Below, one piece after another: positions 33,863 through 42,435 of a DNA stretch of 64,000 nucleotides. The position numbers were made by a program, and so were the translations under genes. Origin of the DNA: Candidatus Obscuribacter sp. (GTDB lineage Bacteria > Cyanobacteriota > Vampirovibrionia > Obscuribacterales > Obscuribacteraceae); contig JADKDV010000012.1 in assembly GCA_016718315.1 (NCBI GenBank), positions 34,284-98,283 of the forward strand, in the 5' to 3' direction. The notes under the pieces were generated by a model. It did not search any database. It worked only from the letters and a program-made list of their open reading frames with translations, and was not told where the DNA came from. Numbering within the stretch: position 1 is the stretch's first letter; each line of letters starts with the position of its first letter.

Positions 33863-35349
33863 ATCAGAACGCAAAATAGATAAATGGGGAAGCCGAAGAC
33901 GGTGCTAGGGCCATTGTCATAACAAAAAATGCCAGATAAACCACCACCCTGGCTGGCACTCTTGGGGTGCAAATTTGAGCAGCCACAGCAGGCAGACCCT
34001 TTAATAACCGCAGCGCCATAATCACAAACGAGTCGATAAAGCAGATATGCAAGTAATGCTGGCACAATGGGGTGCTGAGCCAACACCTCGGCAAGCACTC
34101 CGCTTGTTACCATCTGCGGTGCAAACATACCATGCAAAACACTTAGAGCCTCTGCCATAGTTTCTGCCCTAAAAAAGACCCAACCAACAAGGACAAAGAC
34201 AAAAGTCAAAAGCATCGAGAGCACACCACCGGTGGCAGTACTATGCAACTGTCGCAAAAATCCTGTAACTGCACTGCTACTATTTTTGAGCCAGTGGTCA
34301 TAGCTATGACAAAGTATCAGCCCTGTGCCATGAAAGGCGCCCCAAACTACAAAGTGCCAGGAGGCTCCATGCCAGAGTCCGCCCAGTACCATTGTAATAA
34401 GCAAATTGGCATGACGTCTGACGAGACTGCACTTACTGCCGCCCAGAGGAATATACAGATAATCTCTGAGCCAACTCGATAGAGAAATATGCCAGCGCTT
34501 CCAGAAATCAGTAAGACTCCTGGCAATATAAGGCAGATTGAAATTGTCCGGTAAATCAAAACCGAGCATCAGCGCCGACCCGCGCCCCATGTCAGTATAG
34601 CCAGAAAAGTCACAGTAAATTTGAGCAGCAAAAGCAAGAGCGGCGACCCAGGCGTCAGCACCACCAAGAGTGGCAGCGTGTGCAAAACCTTGATTGACCA
34701 CAGGTGAAAGATTGTCTGCTAGAGCAATTTTTTTGAATAGTCCCTGCAAAAGCAAAAGCAAACCACGCTCAAAATTGGCTGACAAAAACCGGCGTGGTTC
34801 TTGCATTTGCTTGACAAAGTCCTGATAGCGCTTAATTGGACCAGCTATCTGAGAAGGAAAGAAGGCAGCAAACAGTGAAAAATTGACATAGTTTGTAATT
34901 GGCTTTGAGCCTTTGTAAACATCAACAATATAGTGAATAAATTCAAAGACAAAAAAGGAAATACCGAGAGGCAAAAGCACATGCTGCAAAGGCAAACTCA
35001 ATGTAGCTTCGCTTATTTTGAGAATAGGCGAGACACTGGCGACAGCTTTGTTAAAGCTGGCGATGGCAAAATCGGTGTACTTAAAATACGCCAGGGTGGA
35101 AAGATTGAGGACAATGCCAGTAATCAGCCAGGCTCTGGCATGCTGCCTCTGGCGGTCAATAACGGCACCGAGCGCATAGTTGAGCAAAGTCAAAACAAAG
35201 AGCAATATGCCGTAAACCGGAATCCAGCTCATGTAGAAGTAATAACTGGAGACGAGCAAAAGCACATTGCGGAAGCGGTGTGGCAAAAGCCAAAACGCCA
35301 GCAATACAGCCGGGAAAAATAGCAAATAAGAGAGGCTGCTAAAGAGCAC
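33859..35349 (-). CDS. MBOAT family O-acyltransferase (AlgI-like), with frameshifted C-terminus
   Basis: As read, 496 residues with about ten membrane helices. The family signature DFWKRWHISLSSWLRDYLYIPLGG (split here as two phrases in the text) and the catalytic His in GLWHGASWHFVVWGAFHG are intact. It probably transfers acyl groups through the membrane to a polymer. At about 33997-34002 (CCCTTT on the plus strand, AAAGGG in the mRNA) the expected family end continues in another frame, giving VVVYLAFFVMTMALAPSS and a PFIYF ending stopping at 33864. The given frame instead ends in a Cys-rich, unlikely tail. One extra base there explains both. Start GTG follows GGAGTAACCT. Confidence 0.8.
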   Translation of the reverse strand: MLFSSLSYLLFFPAVLLAFWLLPHRFRNVLLLVSSYYFYMSWIPVYGILLFVLTLLNYALGAVIDRQRQHARAWLITGIVLNLSTLAYFKYTDFAIASFNKAVASVSPILKISEATLSLPLQHVLLPLGISFFVFEFIHYIVDVYKGSKPITNYVNFSLFAAFFPSQIAGPIKRYQDFVKQMQEPRRFLSANFERGLLLLLQGLFKKIALADNLSPVVNQGFAHAATLGGADAWVAALAFAAQIYCDFSGYTDMGRGSALMLGFDLPDNFNLPYIARSLTDFWKRWHISLSSWLRDYLYIPLGGSKCSLVRRHANLLITMVLGGLWHGASWHFVVWGAFHGTGLILCHSYDHWLKNSSSAVTGFLRQLHSTATGGVLSMLLTFVFVLVGWVFFRAETMAEALSVLHGMFAPQMVTSGVLAEVLAQHPIVPALLAYLLYRLVCDYGAAVIKGSACCGCSNLHPKSASQGGGLSGIFCYDNGPSTVFGFPIYLFCVLI

Positions 35350-35448
35350 AGGTTACTCCATCAGTTTGGCCAGATGATAGCAGCGCAAGGGCAGCATTAC
35401 CTTGACAAATACTCAGGTTTATATAGATAGGTGACAATGCTCTAAGCG

Positions 35449-36909
35449 ATGTCAGTAAAAATCGTGGTAGCATCACCCGGGGATACTGACAACAAAACCA
35501 TGAAGTCCAGCTCAGAATTACTCGAAAAAAGCTCAGACGGCGCGCCCATGGGGCAAATAGCCGCAGAGTCAGACGCAGGCTCCACCAAGGCGGGGACTGC
35601 TCAACAAAATTCGAGCAGACCGGGCGTCGCCAAAAGAGTTTTATCCCGGACATTGTCAAGCACCACTCTAATTACAGCGGTACTTCTGGGCTCGCTATAT
35701 TGTGGACTGTTCAAAGCCTTCGACTGGAAAGACCTGGCCGCTCAAGACTCTTCTAAATGGATTGTGGCAAAGGCAGCAATTGCCCCACAATACATTTACT
35801 CGCCCGAATCAAAAAACATAGTAATTCTGGGCTCCTCTTTGATCATGGCCCCTTCCGAAAACTTAAACGACCTCGATGGTGTAGCAATCGGCAATCCCGG
35901 TTCAGAAACAGCCGCCCCCCGGGGACTTATCTATGTCGACGGATTAAAAAAGGCTACCGGTCTTAGCCTATCGACAAAAGTGCTGGGTGTACCTGGTGCT
36001 CTCACATCAGACCAGACTTTGATTACAAATGAGTTAATTGCTGGCGGCAAGGCACCGCAACTCCTTGTACTGACTTATGCGCCACGAGACTTTATGTCAA
36101 ATGATATTGGCGACGATATCGACTTTACGCCAACTGCCAGAGTCTTTCACTTTGCCTCTCTTGATCATGGCTTTTTGCCCACGTCTTTTGACCCTCAAAT
36201 TATGCGCAAATGTTTTGACTCTCATACTGGGTTTATTGATTCAGTGCGGCGCTTCTACCTGCGCGCCATAAGAGAAAAAACCTGTCAATTCACCAATCAT
36301 CCATATAGTCTGTTTGAGTCAATGCAGAAAGAGACCCAGACTAAACCAACCACACCACTGGCGGTGACAGCAATTGCAGCACCAGTAGCAGCACCAATCG
36401 CAGCACCAGTAGCTGCACCAGTTGGGGCACCGGATGCTGCAACAATCACGGCACCAATCGATGGTCAAAAACAGTCTCCAGCCGACATAGCAAAAGCCAG
36501 ACATGAAGAAGTTCTGAAAAAAGATCTGGAACTTTACCGTACACGATATTGGCCAATCAACGAGAAAAAAATCAAAACACAAATGGCTCAGCTCGAAAAG
36601 CTCATGGCCAGCGCCAGTAAGGCCCAACTACCAGTAGTACTAGTCGGCATGCCCCTCAGTGCCAAAAATATTGAAGTTTTGGGCGAGGCCAATAGATTGC
36701 GTCTCGAAAATCAGATCAAAGAAATGGCGACGAGATACCAGATTGAGGTAATCGATTTTAATGATTTGCCTGATAAACTCAAATTTGCACAGGATGAATT
36801 TATTGACTCGGTGCATTTAAATAAACCTGGCTCGACCCGCTTTGTCAGCTTGTTTTCAACGACATTAGCGCAGACAAAAGCCTTTGGTCGTGCTTTTAAC
36901 AAACAATAG
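35449..36909 (+). CDS. SGNH-like membrane-anchored protein, DUF1574-like
   Basis: 486 residues. A charged N-terminal segment is followed by one membrane helix (LITAVLLGSLYCGLF, about 75-90). The outer part has a GSS serine motif (VILGSSLIMAPSEN), further strands and a C-terminal DSVHLN that fits the Asp-x-x-His pair of SGNH hydrolases. A low-complexity Ala/Pro stretch (APVAAPIAAPVAAPVGAP, near 307-325) splits the domain. It is divergent from the MBOAT-SGNH pair, so it may also act in surface acylation. No strong ribosome site precedes the ATG at 35449; later ATGs at 35500 and 35548 are possible. Confidence 0.6.
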   Translation: MSVKIVVASPGDTDNKTMKSSSELLEKSSDGAPMGQIAAESDAGSTKAGTAQQNSSRPGVAKRVLSRTLSSTTLITAVLLGSLYCGLFKAFDWKDLAAQDSSKWIVAKAAIAPQYIYSPESKNIVILGSSLIMAPSENLNDLDGVAIGNPGSETAAPRGLIYVDGLKKATGLSLSTKVLGVPGALTSDQTLITNELIAGGKAPQLLVLTYAPRDFMSNDIGDDIDFTPTARVFHFASLDHGFLPTSFDPQIMRKCFDSHTGFIDSVRRFYLRAIREKTCQFTNHPYSLFESMQKETQTKPTTPLAVTAIAAPVAAPIAAPVAAPVGAPDAATITAPIDGQKQSPADIAKARHEEVLKKDLELYRTRYWPINEKKIKTQMAQLEKLMASASKAQLPVVLVGMPLSAKNIEVLGEANRLRLENQIKEMATRYQIEVIDFNDLPDKLKFAQDEFIDSVHLNKPGSTRFVSLFSTTLAQTKAFGRAFNKQ

Positions 36910-36923
36910 AAAAGAAAGATAAT

Positions 36924-37553
36924 ATGCGCCATTTACTAAAACTAACAGCAGCGCTCCTGGCTGTTAGCACCGGTCTTAGTACCACCCTCTGTGGCTGCGA
37001 AAAGTTAGAAGAATTAGATGAAACAGACGTTAAAAGAGAAGGCGTGATGCCGCTTGACAGCATTCATCTTGCCCTGCCAGAGAACGTATTCAAACAGGCA
37101 CTTGTGACATTTGAAAAGGACACAAAACCAGCAGCCAGCACAGGCAACAAAACTCAGTACATAAGTCGCACATATACTCCCGCTGGAGGTCAATATCTGG
37201 TTGATTGCACTGATGGTGTGGCCAACCGCATACAGATCATCTACATTCACGCCGTCCCTAAAGATGCCGCACTTTCACTCACCCGCGCTCTCTTACCCAG
37301 AGAAGCGCCACCGTTATCTCGAGTAGACGACAGCGCCCTCAAAAATGCCCAGAGCAAAGAATTTGTCGAAAACTATTTTTATGGCGAAGACTATCTAATT
37401 GAACTCGACTACAGCGACAACAAGTCCAATCTGGTGAAACGTATAATGGCGCTGCAGTTGAGCCCCGAACAGGCAAGCGCATTAAGGATGCAACTTTTGA
37501 CTGGAGCAGCCAACCAGGGAGCCGCTAAAACCTCGACAGAAGCAGGCAAATAG
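36924..37553 (+). CDS. Putative lipoprotein of unknown function
   Basis: 209 residues. A hydrophobic signal region (LLKLTAALLAVSTGLS) ends in a lipobox-like TTLCGC, with the second Cys as probable lipidation site. The mature domain has no recognised motif; it is predicted to be mixed alpha/beta (QYISRTYTPAGGQYLVDC, RIQIIYIHAV). The ATG follows AAAGAAAG and lies 14 bases after the previous gene, so they are likely cotranscribed. Confidence 0.7.
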   Translation: MRHLLKLTAALLAVSTGLSTTLCGCEKLEELDETDVKREGVMPLDSIHLALPENVFKQALVTFEKDTKPAASTGNKTQYISRTYTPAGGQYLVDCTDGVANRIQIIYIHAVPKDAALSLTRALLPREAPPLSRVDDSALKNAQSKEFVENYFYGEDYLIELDYSDNKSNLVKRIMALQLSPEQASALRMQLLTGAANQGAAKTSTEAGK

Positions 37554-37587
37554 TCGATTTTAGCAAGCCTATTATTGTCCTCTCATG

Positions 37588-37620
37588 AGCCAAGATGGCT
37601 CCTGTGCTACCATCTTGGCT
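37588..37620 (+). terminator. Hairpin after the lipoprotein gene, terminator-like
   Basis: A perfect 11-bp stem (AGCCAAGATGG / CCATCTTGGCT) with an 11-base loop. A T-run (ATTTTT) comes only 10 bases later, so it may be a weak terminator or leader structure for the permease gene, which begins at 37640. Confidence 0.5.
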
Positions 37621-37639
37621 TCCAATGCAGAATTTTTAA

Positions 37640-38524
37640 ATGAACGTGAGCTTAGAAGATAAAGCCCAGGAAAAAGCGCTTCTCATAAACGAAAATGAGA
37701 AGAAGAGAAAGAGCACACCAACACAGGCCAATGCCACTGGATTTGCCGTGCTCTGGCAAAACCGCAATCTAGTTTTGATGATGGTTAAGCGCGACAGCCT
37801 TGGTAAATACAAGGGTTCGCTGCTTGGCGCACTCTGGCCCCTGGTCAATCCTCTGGGTCATTTAATCCTCTACACTTTTTTATTTTGCGTCATTCTCAAA
37901 GTCAAGTTTGATGCCAATGGTGGTATCGGTAACTTTGCTCTCTATTTGATGTCTGGACTACTGCCTTGGGGCGCTTTTGCCGAGGCTGCGTCACGCTCAT
38001 GTACAGTCATTTTGGAATATCCAAACCTGGTAAAGAGAGTTGTCTTTCCTCTGCCAATCTTGCCGCTAGTTACTGTCTTGTCGCCGCTGGTTACTGAAGG
38101 CATGGCGTTTTGCATGTTGATTATTGCTATATTTGCCACCATGCACACGATTTACCCAACAATTATTTTTATCCCTCTAATCACTTTATCCCAGATACTT
38201 TTGACTGCTGGCATTGCCTGGACTTTGAGCAGTCTAGGAGTTTATATCCGCGATATGAAACACATCATGGCGCTGATGCTTTCGGCCTGGATGTATGCCA
38301 CACCTATCGTTTATCCAGCCGAAAAACTACCAGCTGAATGTCAGTTTTTACTCTGGATAAACCCCATGGCTGGCATCGTAATGGACTATAGACGAACCTT
38401 ACTGCAAGGTCTGGCCCCAGACTGGAATCATTATTTTGTCTACACTGCCATGGCTCTAGTCTGCTTCTTTATTGGTTTTCAGTTTTTTGACAAGACTAAA
38501 AAGAGCTTTGCTGACGTTATGTAG
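37640..38524 (+). CDS. ABC-2-type polysaccharide export permease (Wzm-like), no ATPase partner adjacent
   Basis: 294 residues with about six membrane helices. Typical features are the amphipathic start MMVKRDSLGKYKGSLLGALWPL, the central membrane helices and the C-terminal WMYATPIVYP and INPMAG blocks. It belongs to the family that exports O-antigen, capsule or teichoic-acid chains with a Wzt-type ATPase. No ATPase gene is nearby, so the partner must be elsewhere. It sits near acyl-transfer and sugar-nucleotide genes, fitting a surface-glycan role. Confidence 0.85.
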   Translation: MNVSLEDKAQEKALLINENEKKRKSTPTQANATGFAVLWQNRNLVLMMVKRDSLGKYKGSLLGALWPLVNPLGHLILYTFLFCVILKVKFDANGGIGNFALYLMSGLLPWGAFAEAASRSCTVILEYPNLVKRVVFPLPILPLVTVLSPLVTEGMAFCMLIIAIFATMHTIYPTIIFIPLITLSQILLTAGIAWTLSSLGVYIRDMKHIMALMLSAWMYATPIVYPAEKLPAECQFLLWINPMAGIVMDYRRTLLQGLAPDWNHYFVYTAMALVCFFIGFQFFDKTKKSFADVM

Positions 38525-38661
38525 CCCCGCAAAGTTGTATCATGTGATTGACTGAGCAAAGAAGCTAGTCAGACGGACAAAAGCTTATACCAACTGGTCC
38601 AACAAACTATAAAAACGATATCCCGAGTAATATCCCAATCCCCGGTGGAGAGCTGATTTTA

Positions 38662-40050
38662 ATGAGCGGTTGCAATGGCAAACTATTTGGCGCATATGAT
38701 ATCCGTGGCGTTTACGGCGAAGGGCTAGACGAAGCCTTTGCCCGCAAAGTCGGTAATGCTTACGGTCATTATTTAAGACCAAATGGCGGTGGCAGAGTGC
38801 TCGTGGGTTATGACGCCCGACTCTCCAGCCCCAGCCTCAAAACAGCTTTTATCGAGGGTGTCCTCGCAAGCGGCAATGATGTTGTCGATATTGGTATTTC
38901 ATCCACTCCCATGGCAGTATGGTTTGCAGCACATCATGATTTTGATGGTGGAGCAGCAATCACAGCTAGTCACCTGGCCAAGCATCACAATGGCTTCAAA
39001 CTATATGCCGCTAAAGCCAAACCACTGGGCGCAAAAAATGGTCTGGGCGAAATCCGCAAAGTAGTAGAAGCGACTAGCCTAGACTCAGCTACTACCTCCA
39101 CCAAAGCGTCCGACACCACAATCAGTGGCAAGTTGAGCCAAGAAGAAATTGTGCCAATGTACGTCAAACATTTGATTGCTCACTTAAAACCAGAGCGCCG
39201 TCTCAAAATTGCTATCGATGCTGGTCACGGAGCAGCCGGTGGTGAAATCACCGAACTTGCCAGACAAGCAAAAGATCTCGTCGACATTATCACGCTAAAC
39301 GCTGTGCCCGACGGTAACTTCCCCACCCGCACCCCCAATCCACTCGACCCAGGCTGCATGGACGAGCTTATCCGAGTAGTCAAAACCGAAGGCTGCGACT
39401 TTGGCGTATCCTTGGACGGAGACGCAGATAGAGCAGTTTTTGTAGACGAACTCGGTCAAGTTGTGCCCACTGATTTAATGATTGGCCTAATCGGTGCCGA
39501 ACTGATCAAGAGAGCCGGTGGCGGCAGCGTGGTCTATGACCTGCGTGCTAGCAGAGCTGTCCCCGAGTACATTGAAGAAGCTGGCGGCAAAGCTATCCGC
39601 ACAGGCGTTGGCACAAACTTTATGATGAGCAGCATCAAAGACAATAATGCCTTGTTTGCTGGAGAGCTATCAGGTCACTACTACTATGGTGATATGTTTG
39701 CCACAGACAATGCACTACGCACCATCCTGGAAGCACTAAATGTTGTGTCCAGCATGAAGACCAATCTCTCTACCTTAATCAAGCCACTATCTCGCTATGC
39801 ACTCAGCGGCGAGATCAATTTGAGAGTCAATGAAATTCAGAGCACACTCAATCGACTGGAAGCTAGTGTCACCGGCGGTACCAACGAGCACATCGATGGT
39901 CTGTCTATTAACTTCAATGAATGGTGGTTTGCTGCTCGTGGCTCACAAACGGAACCAGTCTTGAGACTGACTGTTGGAGCCGTAAGCGAACAGATACTGC
40001 AAGATCGCACAAAACATCTAATTGAAATAATTCAACCCACTCAAGTATAA
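38662..40050 (+). CDS. manB: Phosphomannomutase/phosphoglucomutase
   Basis: 462 residues, four-domain phosphohexomutase. The phosphoserine is in AAITASHLAKHHNGFK, the Mg-binding loop is VSLDGDADRAVF, the sugar-binding loop is AGELSGHYYYGDMF and the phosphate-binding loop is RGSQTEPVLRL (family RxSNTEP, so Asn is Gln here). It interconverts mannose- or glucose-6-phosphate and 1-phosphate for sugar-nucleotide synthesis. GGAGAGCTGATTTTA lies before the ATG. It probably supplies precursors to the glycan genes nearby. Confidence 0.92.
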   Translation: MSGCNGKLFGAYDIRGVYGEGLDEAFARKVGNAYGHYLRPNGGGRVLVGYDARLSSPSLKTAFIEGVLASGNDVVDIGISSTPMAVWFAAHHDFDGGAAITASHLAKHHNGFKLYAAKAKPLGAKNGLGEIRKVVEATSLDSATTSTKASDTTISGKLSQEEIVPMYVKHLIAHLKPERRLKIAIDAGHGAAGGEITELARQAKDLVDIITLNAVPDGNFPTRTPNPLDPGCMDELIRVVKTEGCDFGVSLDGDADRAVFVDELGQVVPTDLMIGLIGAELIKRAGGGSVVYDLRASRAVPEYIEEAGGKAIRTGVGTNFMMSSIKDNNALFAGELSGHYYYGDMFATDNALRTILEALNVVSSMKTNLSTLIKPLSRYALSGEINLRVNEIQSTLNRLEASVTGGTNEHIDGLSINFNEWWFAARGSQTEPVLRLTVGAVSEQILQDRTKHLIEIIQPTQV

Positions 40051-40055
40051 AACGG

Positions 40056-40643
40056 CTAGCAAGCCATGCTCGTATAGCGGCACAGAGAACTGAGCCAGAG
40101 TGGAAGTGTGGGTCTGAGAAAAGGCAGTACTTTTAGCTCGTCAAAATTGACCTGGGGAGACCAGAGGTCAGACCGTATCGAATTTTGACTTTGCCTCTTG
40201 TACAGCCAGACATCTCGAAGTATCCTCCCAGCGGCAGTCTCCCCCAGTGAAAATTGCCGGGGACTGACAGTTTTGAAGACAATACGCTTACCTTGAAAGA
40301 TGACAGAGCTGGTGCGACCGTTTGTGCCAAATATAATCGTGTCCTCGGCCTCCTTTGGATTTAACTCTTGCGCAATTGTACAAATGCGCTTACCGAAGGC
40401 TCTCAATTTAAGCGCAGCTATCTGCCTGACCGAAACTGGTGGATTGTCAGGTTTGTTTACTCTAAATAGTCCTCGAGTGAGCCGCTCAAGAAATTGCTTC
40501 TTTACCTGCCGACTTGTAAAAGCATCAACAGAACTGCGCTCTGCATAGACAAGAAGCTCTCTCGAACTAAAAATGTAGCCCCGGGGTAAGCCGAGAACAA
40601 ATGACTTCAACCTCGCGGCAGTAGAATCAAATGTGTCTGACAT
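40056..40643 (-). CDS. AbiEi-like / DUF6088-type putative transcriptional regulator, orphan
   Basis: About 195 residues. The ATG at 40643 follows a perfect GGAGGTGACT and is preferred over an upstream start at 40685. An N-terminal winged-helix region is suggested by FVLGLPRGYIFSSRELLVYA and RQVKKQFLERLTRGLFRV, then an (RQIAALKLRAFGKRICT) segment and TIIFGTNGRTSSVIFQGKRIVFK. This pattern resembles AbiEi-type antitoxins and DUF6088 proteins. In AbiE systems the antitoxin represses its own operon and neutralises a nucleotidyltransferase toxin. No such toxin is adjacent: neighbours are manB and a repeat array. The identification is by pattern memory only. Confidence 0.55.
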   Translation of the reverse strand: MSDTFDSTAARLKSFVLGLPRGYIFSSRELLVYAERSSVDAFTSRQVKKQFLERLTRGLFRVNKPDNPPVSVRQIAALKLRAFGKRICTIAQELNPKEAEDTIIFGTNGRTSSVIFQGKRIVFKTVSPRQFSLGETAAGRILRDVWLYKRQSQNSIRSDLWSPQVNFDELKVLPFLRPTLPLWLSSLCRYTSMAC

Positions 40644-40746
40644 AGTCACCTCCACATAAACAACCCTCTGCAATCTATACGTCAACAGTCCGGCAAAAGT
40701 TCAATTGCTGCGGACTCGAGTGGTGGGGCGAGTAGAAATACTGCGG

Positions 40747-41205
40747 CTTTTCTTTCACCGCTCAAACTTTAGGTTCGTCAGTAAAACTGCGCCTTTCCTT
40801 ACACCGCTTCGAACTTTAGGTTCGTCAGTAAAACTGCGCCTTTCCTTACACCGCTTCGAACTTTAGGTTCGTCAGTAAAACTGCGCCTTTCCTTACACCG
40901 CTTCGAACTTTAGGTTCGTCAGTAAAACTGCGCCTTTCCTTACACCGCTTCGAACTTTAGGTTCGTCAGTAAAACTGCGCCTTTCCTTACACCGCTTCGA
41001 ACTTTAGGTTCGTCAGTAAAACTGCGCCTTTCCTTACACCGCTTCGAACTTTAGGTTCGTCAGTAAAACTGCGCCTTTCCTTACACCGCTTCGAACTTTA
41101 GGTTCGTCAGTAAAACTGCGCCTTTCCTTACACCGCTTCGAACTTTAGGTTCGTCAGTAAAACTGCGCCTTTCCTTACACCGCTAAGACTTTAAACTTCG
41201 TCAGC
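40747..41205. repeat. 47-bp tandem repeat array, about 9.5 copies
   Basis: The phrase AGGTTCGTCA recurs at exactly 47-base spacing: 40771, 40818, 40865, 40912, 40959, 41006, 41053, 41100 and 41147, with a degraded tenth copy near 41194. The inner copies appear identical; the first and last differ at their outer edges. Each unit contains CGAAC-TTTAG-GTTCG, a 5-bp hairpin. There are no variable spacers, so it is not CRISPR. The unit is not a multiple of three, so it does not encode a repeat protein. It fills the gap between the AbiEi-like gene and the GT2 gene. Confidence 0.95.
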
Positions 41206-41247
41206 AATTGCAGCTGTCTTGCTGCCTTTCCAAAATCAAGAACACAC

Positions 41248-42306
41248 TTAAGGAAGTGCGCCCAGCTCAGACTTCTCGTAAGCTACTTCCATGCTGTGGG
41301 CTGAATGTGTCAGATCAGGAGACACTGAATTACGCATAAAGCCCTGACCCAATCTATTGCCTACGAGGTAAGTGGGACGCGCTCTAGACTCATCCAATAC
41401 TTTGGCTAGATAAGCGGCAACGACTCCAGTACAAAAGACTTGCACACCACAAAACAATCCGACGGCAGCAATTATCAAAGCTTGGGTTTGCACCAGACTT
41501 GATACTACCGCCGGGACCATGCTACCCATCACTAGCACCGCTATCAAAGCCAATGCCGACAAGCCCATAATTACAGCGCCTGCCACAGAGATAAAGTACA
41601 AAGGAGCAATACTAAAAGCAAGAATGCCATCGAGCGCCAGTGTCACAAGTTTTCTTAGTGTATATGTACTCTCACCGACTTCTCTTGCGCCCCGGTCAAT
41701 AGCTATACCGCATTGTTTAAAGCCGAGCCAGGGGATCATGCCACGTAAAAAGCGTGTCTTTTCGGGTAGGGACGCAAGGGCATCCACAACGCGACGATCC
41801 ATGAGGCGATAATCGCCTGTGTCTTGCGGAATATCTACCGAGGATATGGCTCCGAGAAATCTATAAAAGAGATATGCCGAAAATCGTTTGGAAAACCGAT
41901 CGCGTCTGGTAGAGCGCTGGGCGTAGACGACATCGTAGCCTTCTTTCCACTTTTGCATCATTTCCGGAATGAGTTCAGGCGGATCTTGCAAATCGCTATC
42001 AATATTTACTACGGCAAGACCTTCACTATGGTCCAGACCACAAGTAATAGCTGCCTGCTGTCCAAAATTACGAGACAGCTCCACCAATTTGACGTGCTCA
42101 AACTCTGCTGCAATCTGACGCAGAGCGTTGGTGGTGGGAGGACGAGAGCCGTCATTTACAAAAATAAGCTCATAATGGACCGCTGTGGGTTTGATGATAG
42201 CGTCTAAACGCTCCACCACAGACATCAAGTTGCGCGGGTCTTCGTTGTAGACCGCAACTATTACTGACAAATCAATTTTGGAGGAAATTTGTGAGGTTGT
42301 AAGCAT
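41248..42306 (-). CDS. GT2 glycosyltransferase, GtrB/ArnC-like, membrane-anchored
   Basis: 352 residues. The catalytic domain shows VIVAVYNEDPRN, FVNDGSRPPT, LSRNFGQQAAITCGLDHS and the metal-binding NIDSDLQDPPE, with TGDYRLMDRR near the acceptor site. Two C-terminal helices (YFISVAGAVIMGLSALALIAV, IIAAVGLFCGVQVFCTGVVA) anchor it. This group transfers a sugar to undecaprenyl or dolichol phosphate. The lipid-linked sugar would then be used by GT-C enzymes such as those at 46501 and 49441. Start ATG at 42306, weak ribosome site. Confidence 0.88.
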   Translation of the reverse strand: MLTTSQISSKIDLSVIVAVYNEDPRNLMSVVERLDAIIKPTAVHYELIFVNDGSRPPTTNALRQIAAEFEHVKLVELSRNFGQQAAITCGLDHSEGLAVVNIDSDLQDPPELIPEMMQKWKEGYDVVYAQRSTRRDRFSKRFSAYLFYRFLGAISSVDIPQDTGDYRLMDRRVVDALASLPEKTRFLRGMIPWLGFKQCGIAIDRGAREVGESTYTLRKLVTLALDGILAFSIAPLYFISVAGAVIMGLSALALIAVLVMGSMVPAVVSSLVQTQALIIAAVGLFCGVQVFCTGVVAAYLAKVLDESRARPTYLVGNRLGQGFMRNSVSPDLTHSAHSMEVAYEKSELGALP

Positions 42307-42435
42307 TACTTGATTGTCTTACACCTGACCCGTCCGGGTCAACTTGGCAATTCTAATTTCAATCCAGCAATCTAACAAAGGAGAGCGCCAAGAATGACAA
42401 AAGAGCAATAAAGCGCCGCCCAAAAGACAGCCAAA

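Noticed and set aside
33864..34094. Separate small gene on the minus strand
   Set aside because: Its sequence is the missing C-terminus of the MBOAT protein in another frame, so it is best explained by the frameshift.
40747..41205. CRISPR array
   Set aside because: The 47-bp units are directly abutting and nearly identical, with no variable spacers and no cas genes in the window.
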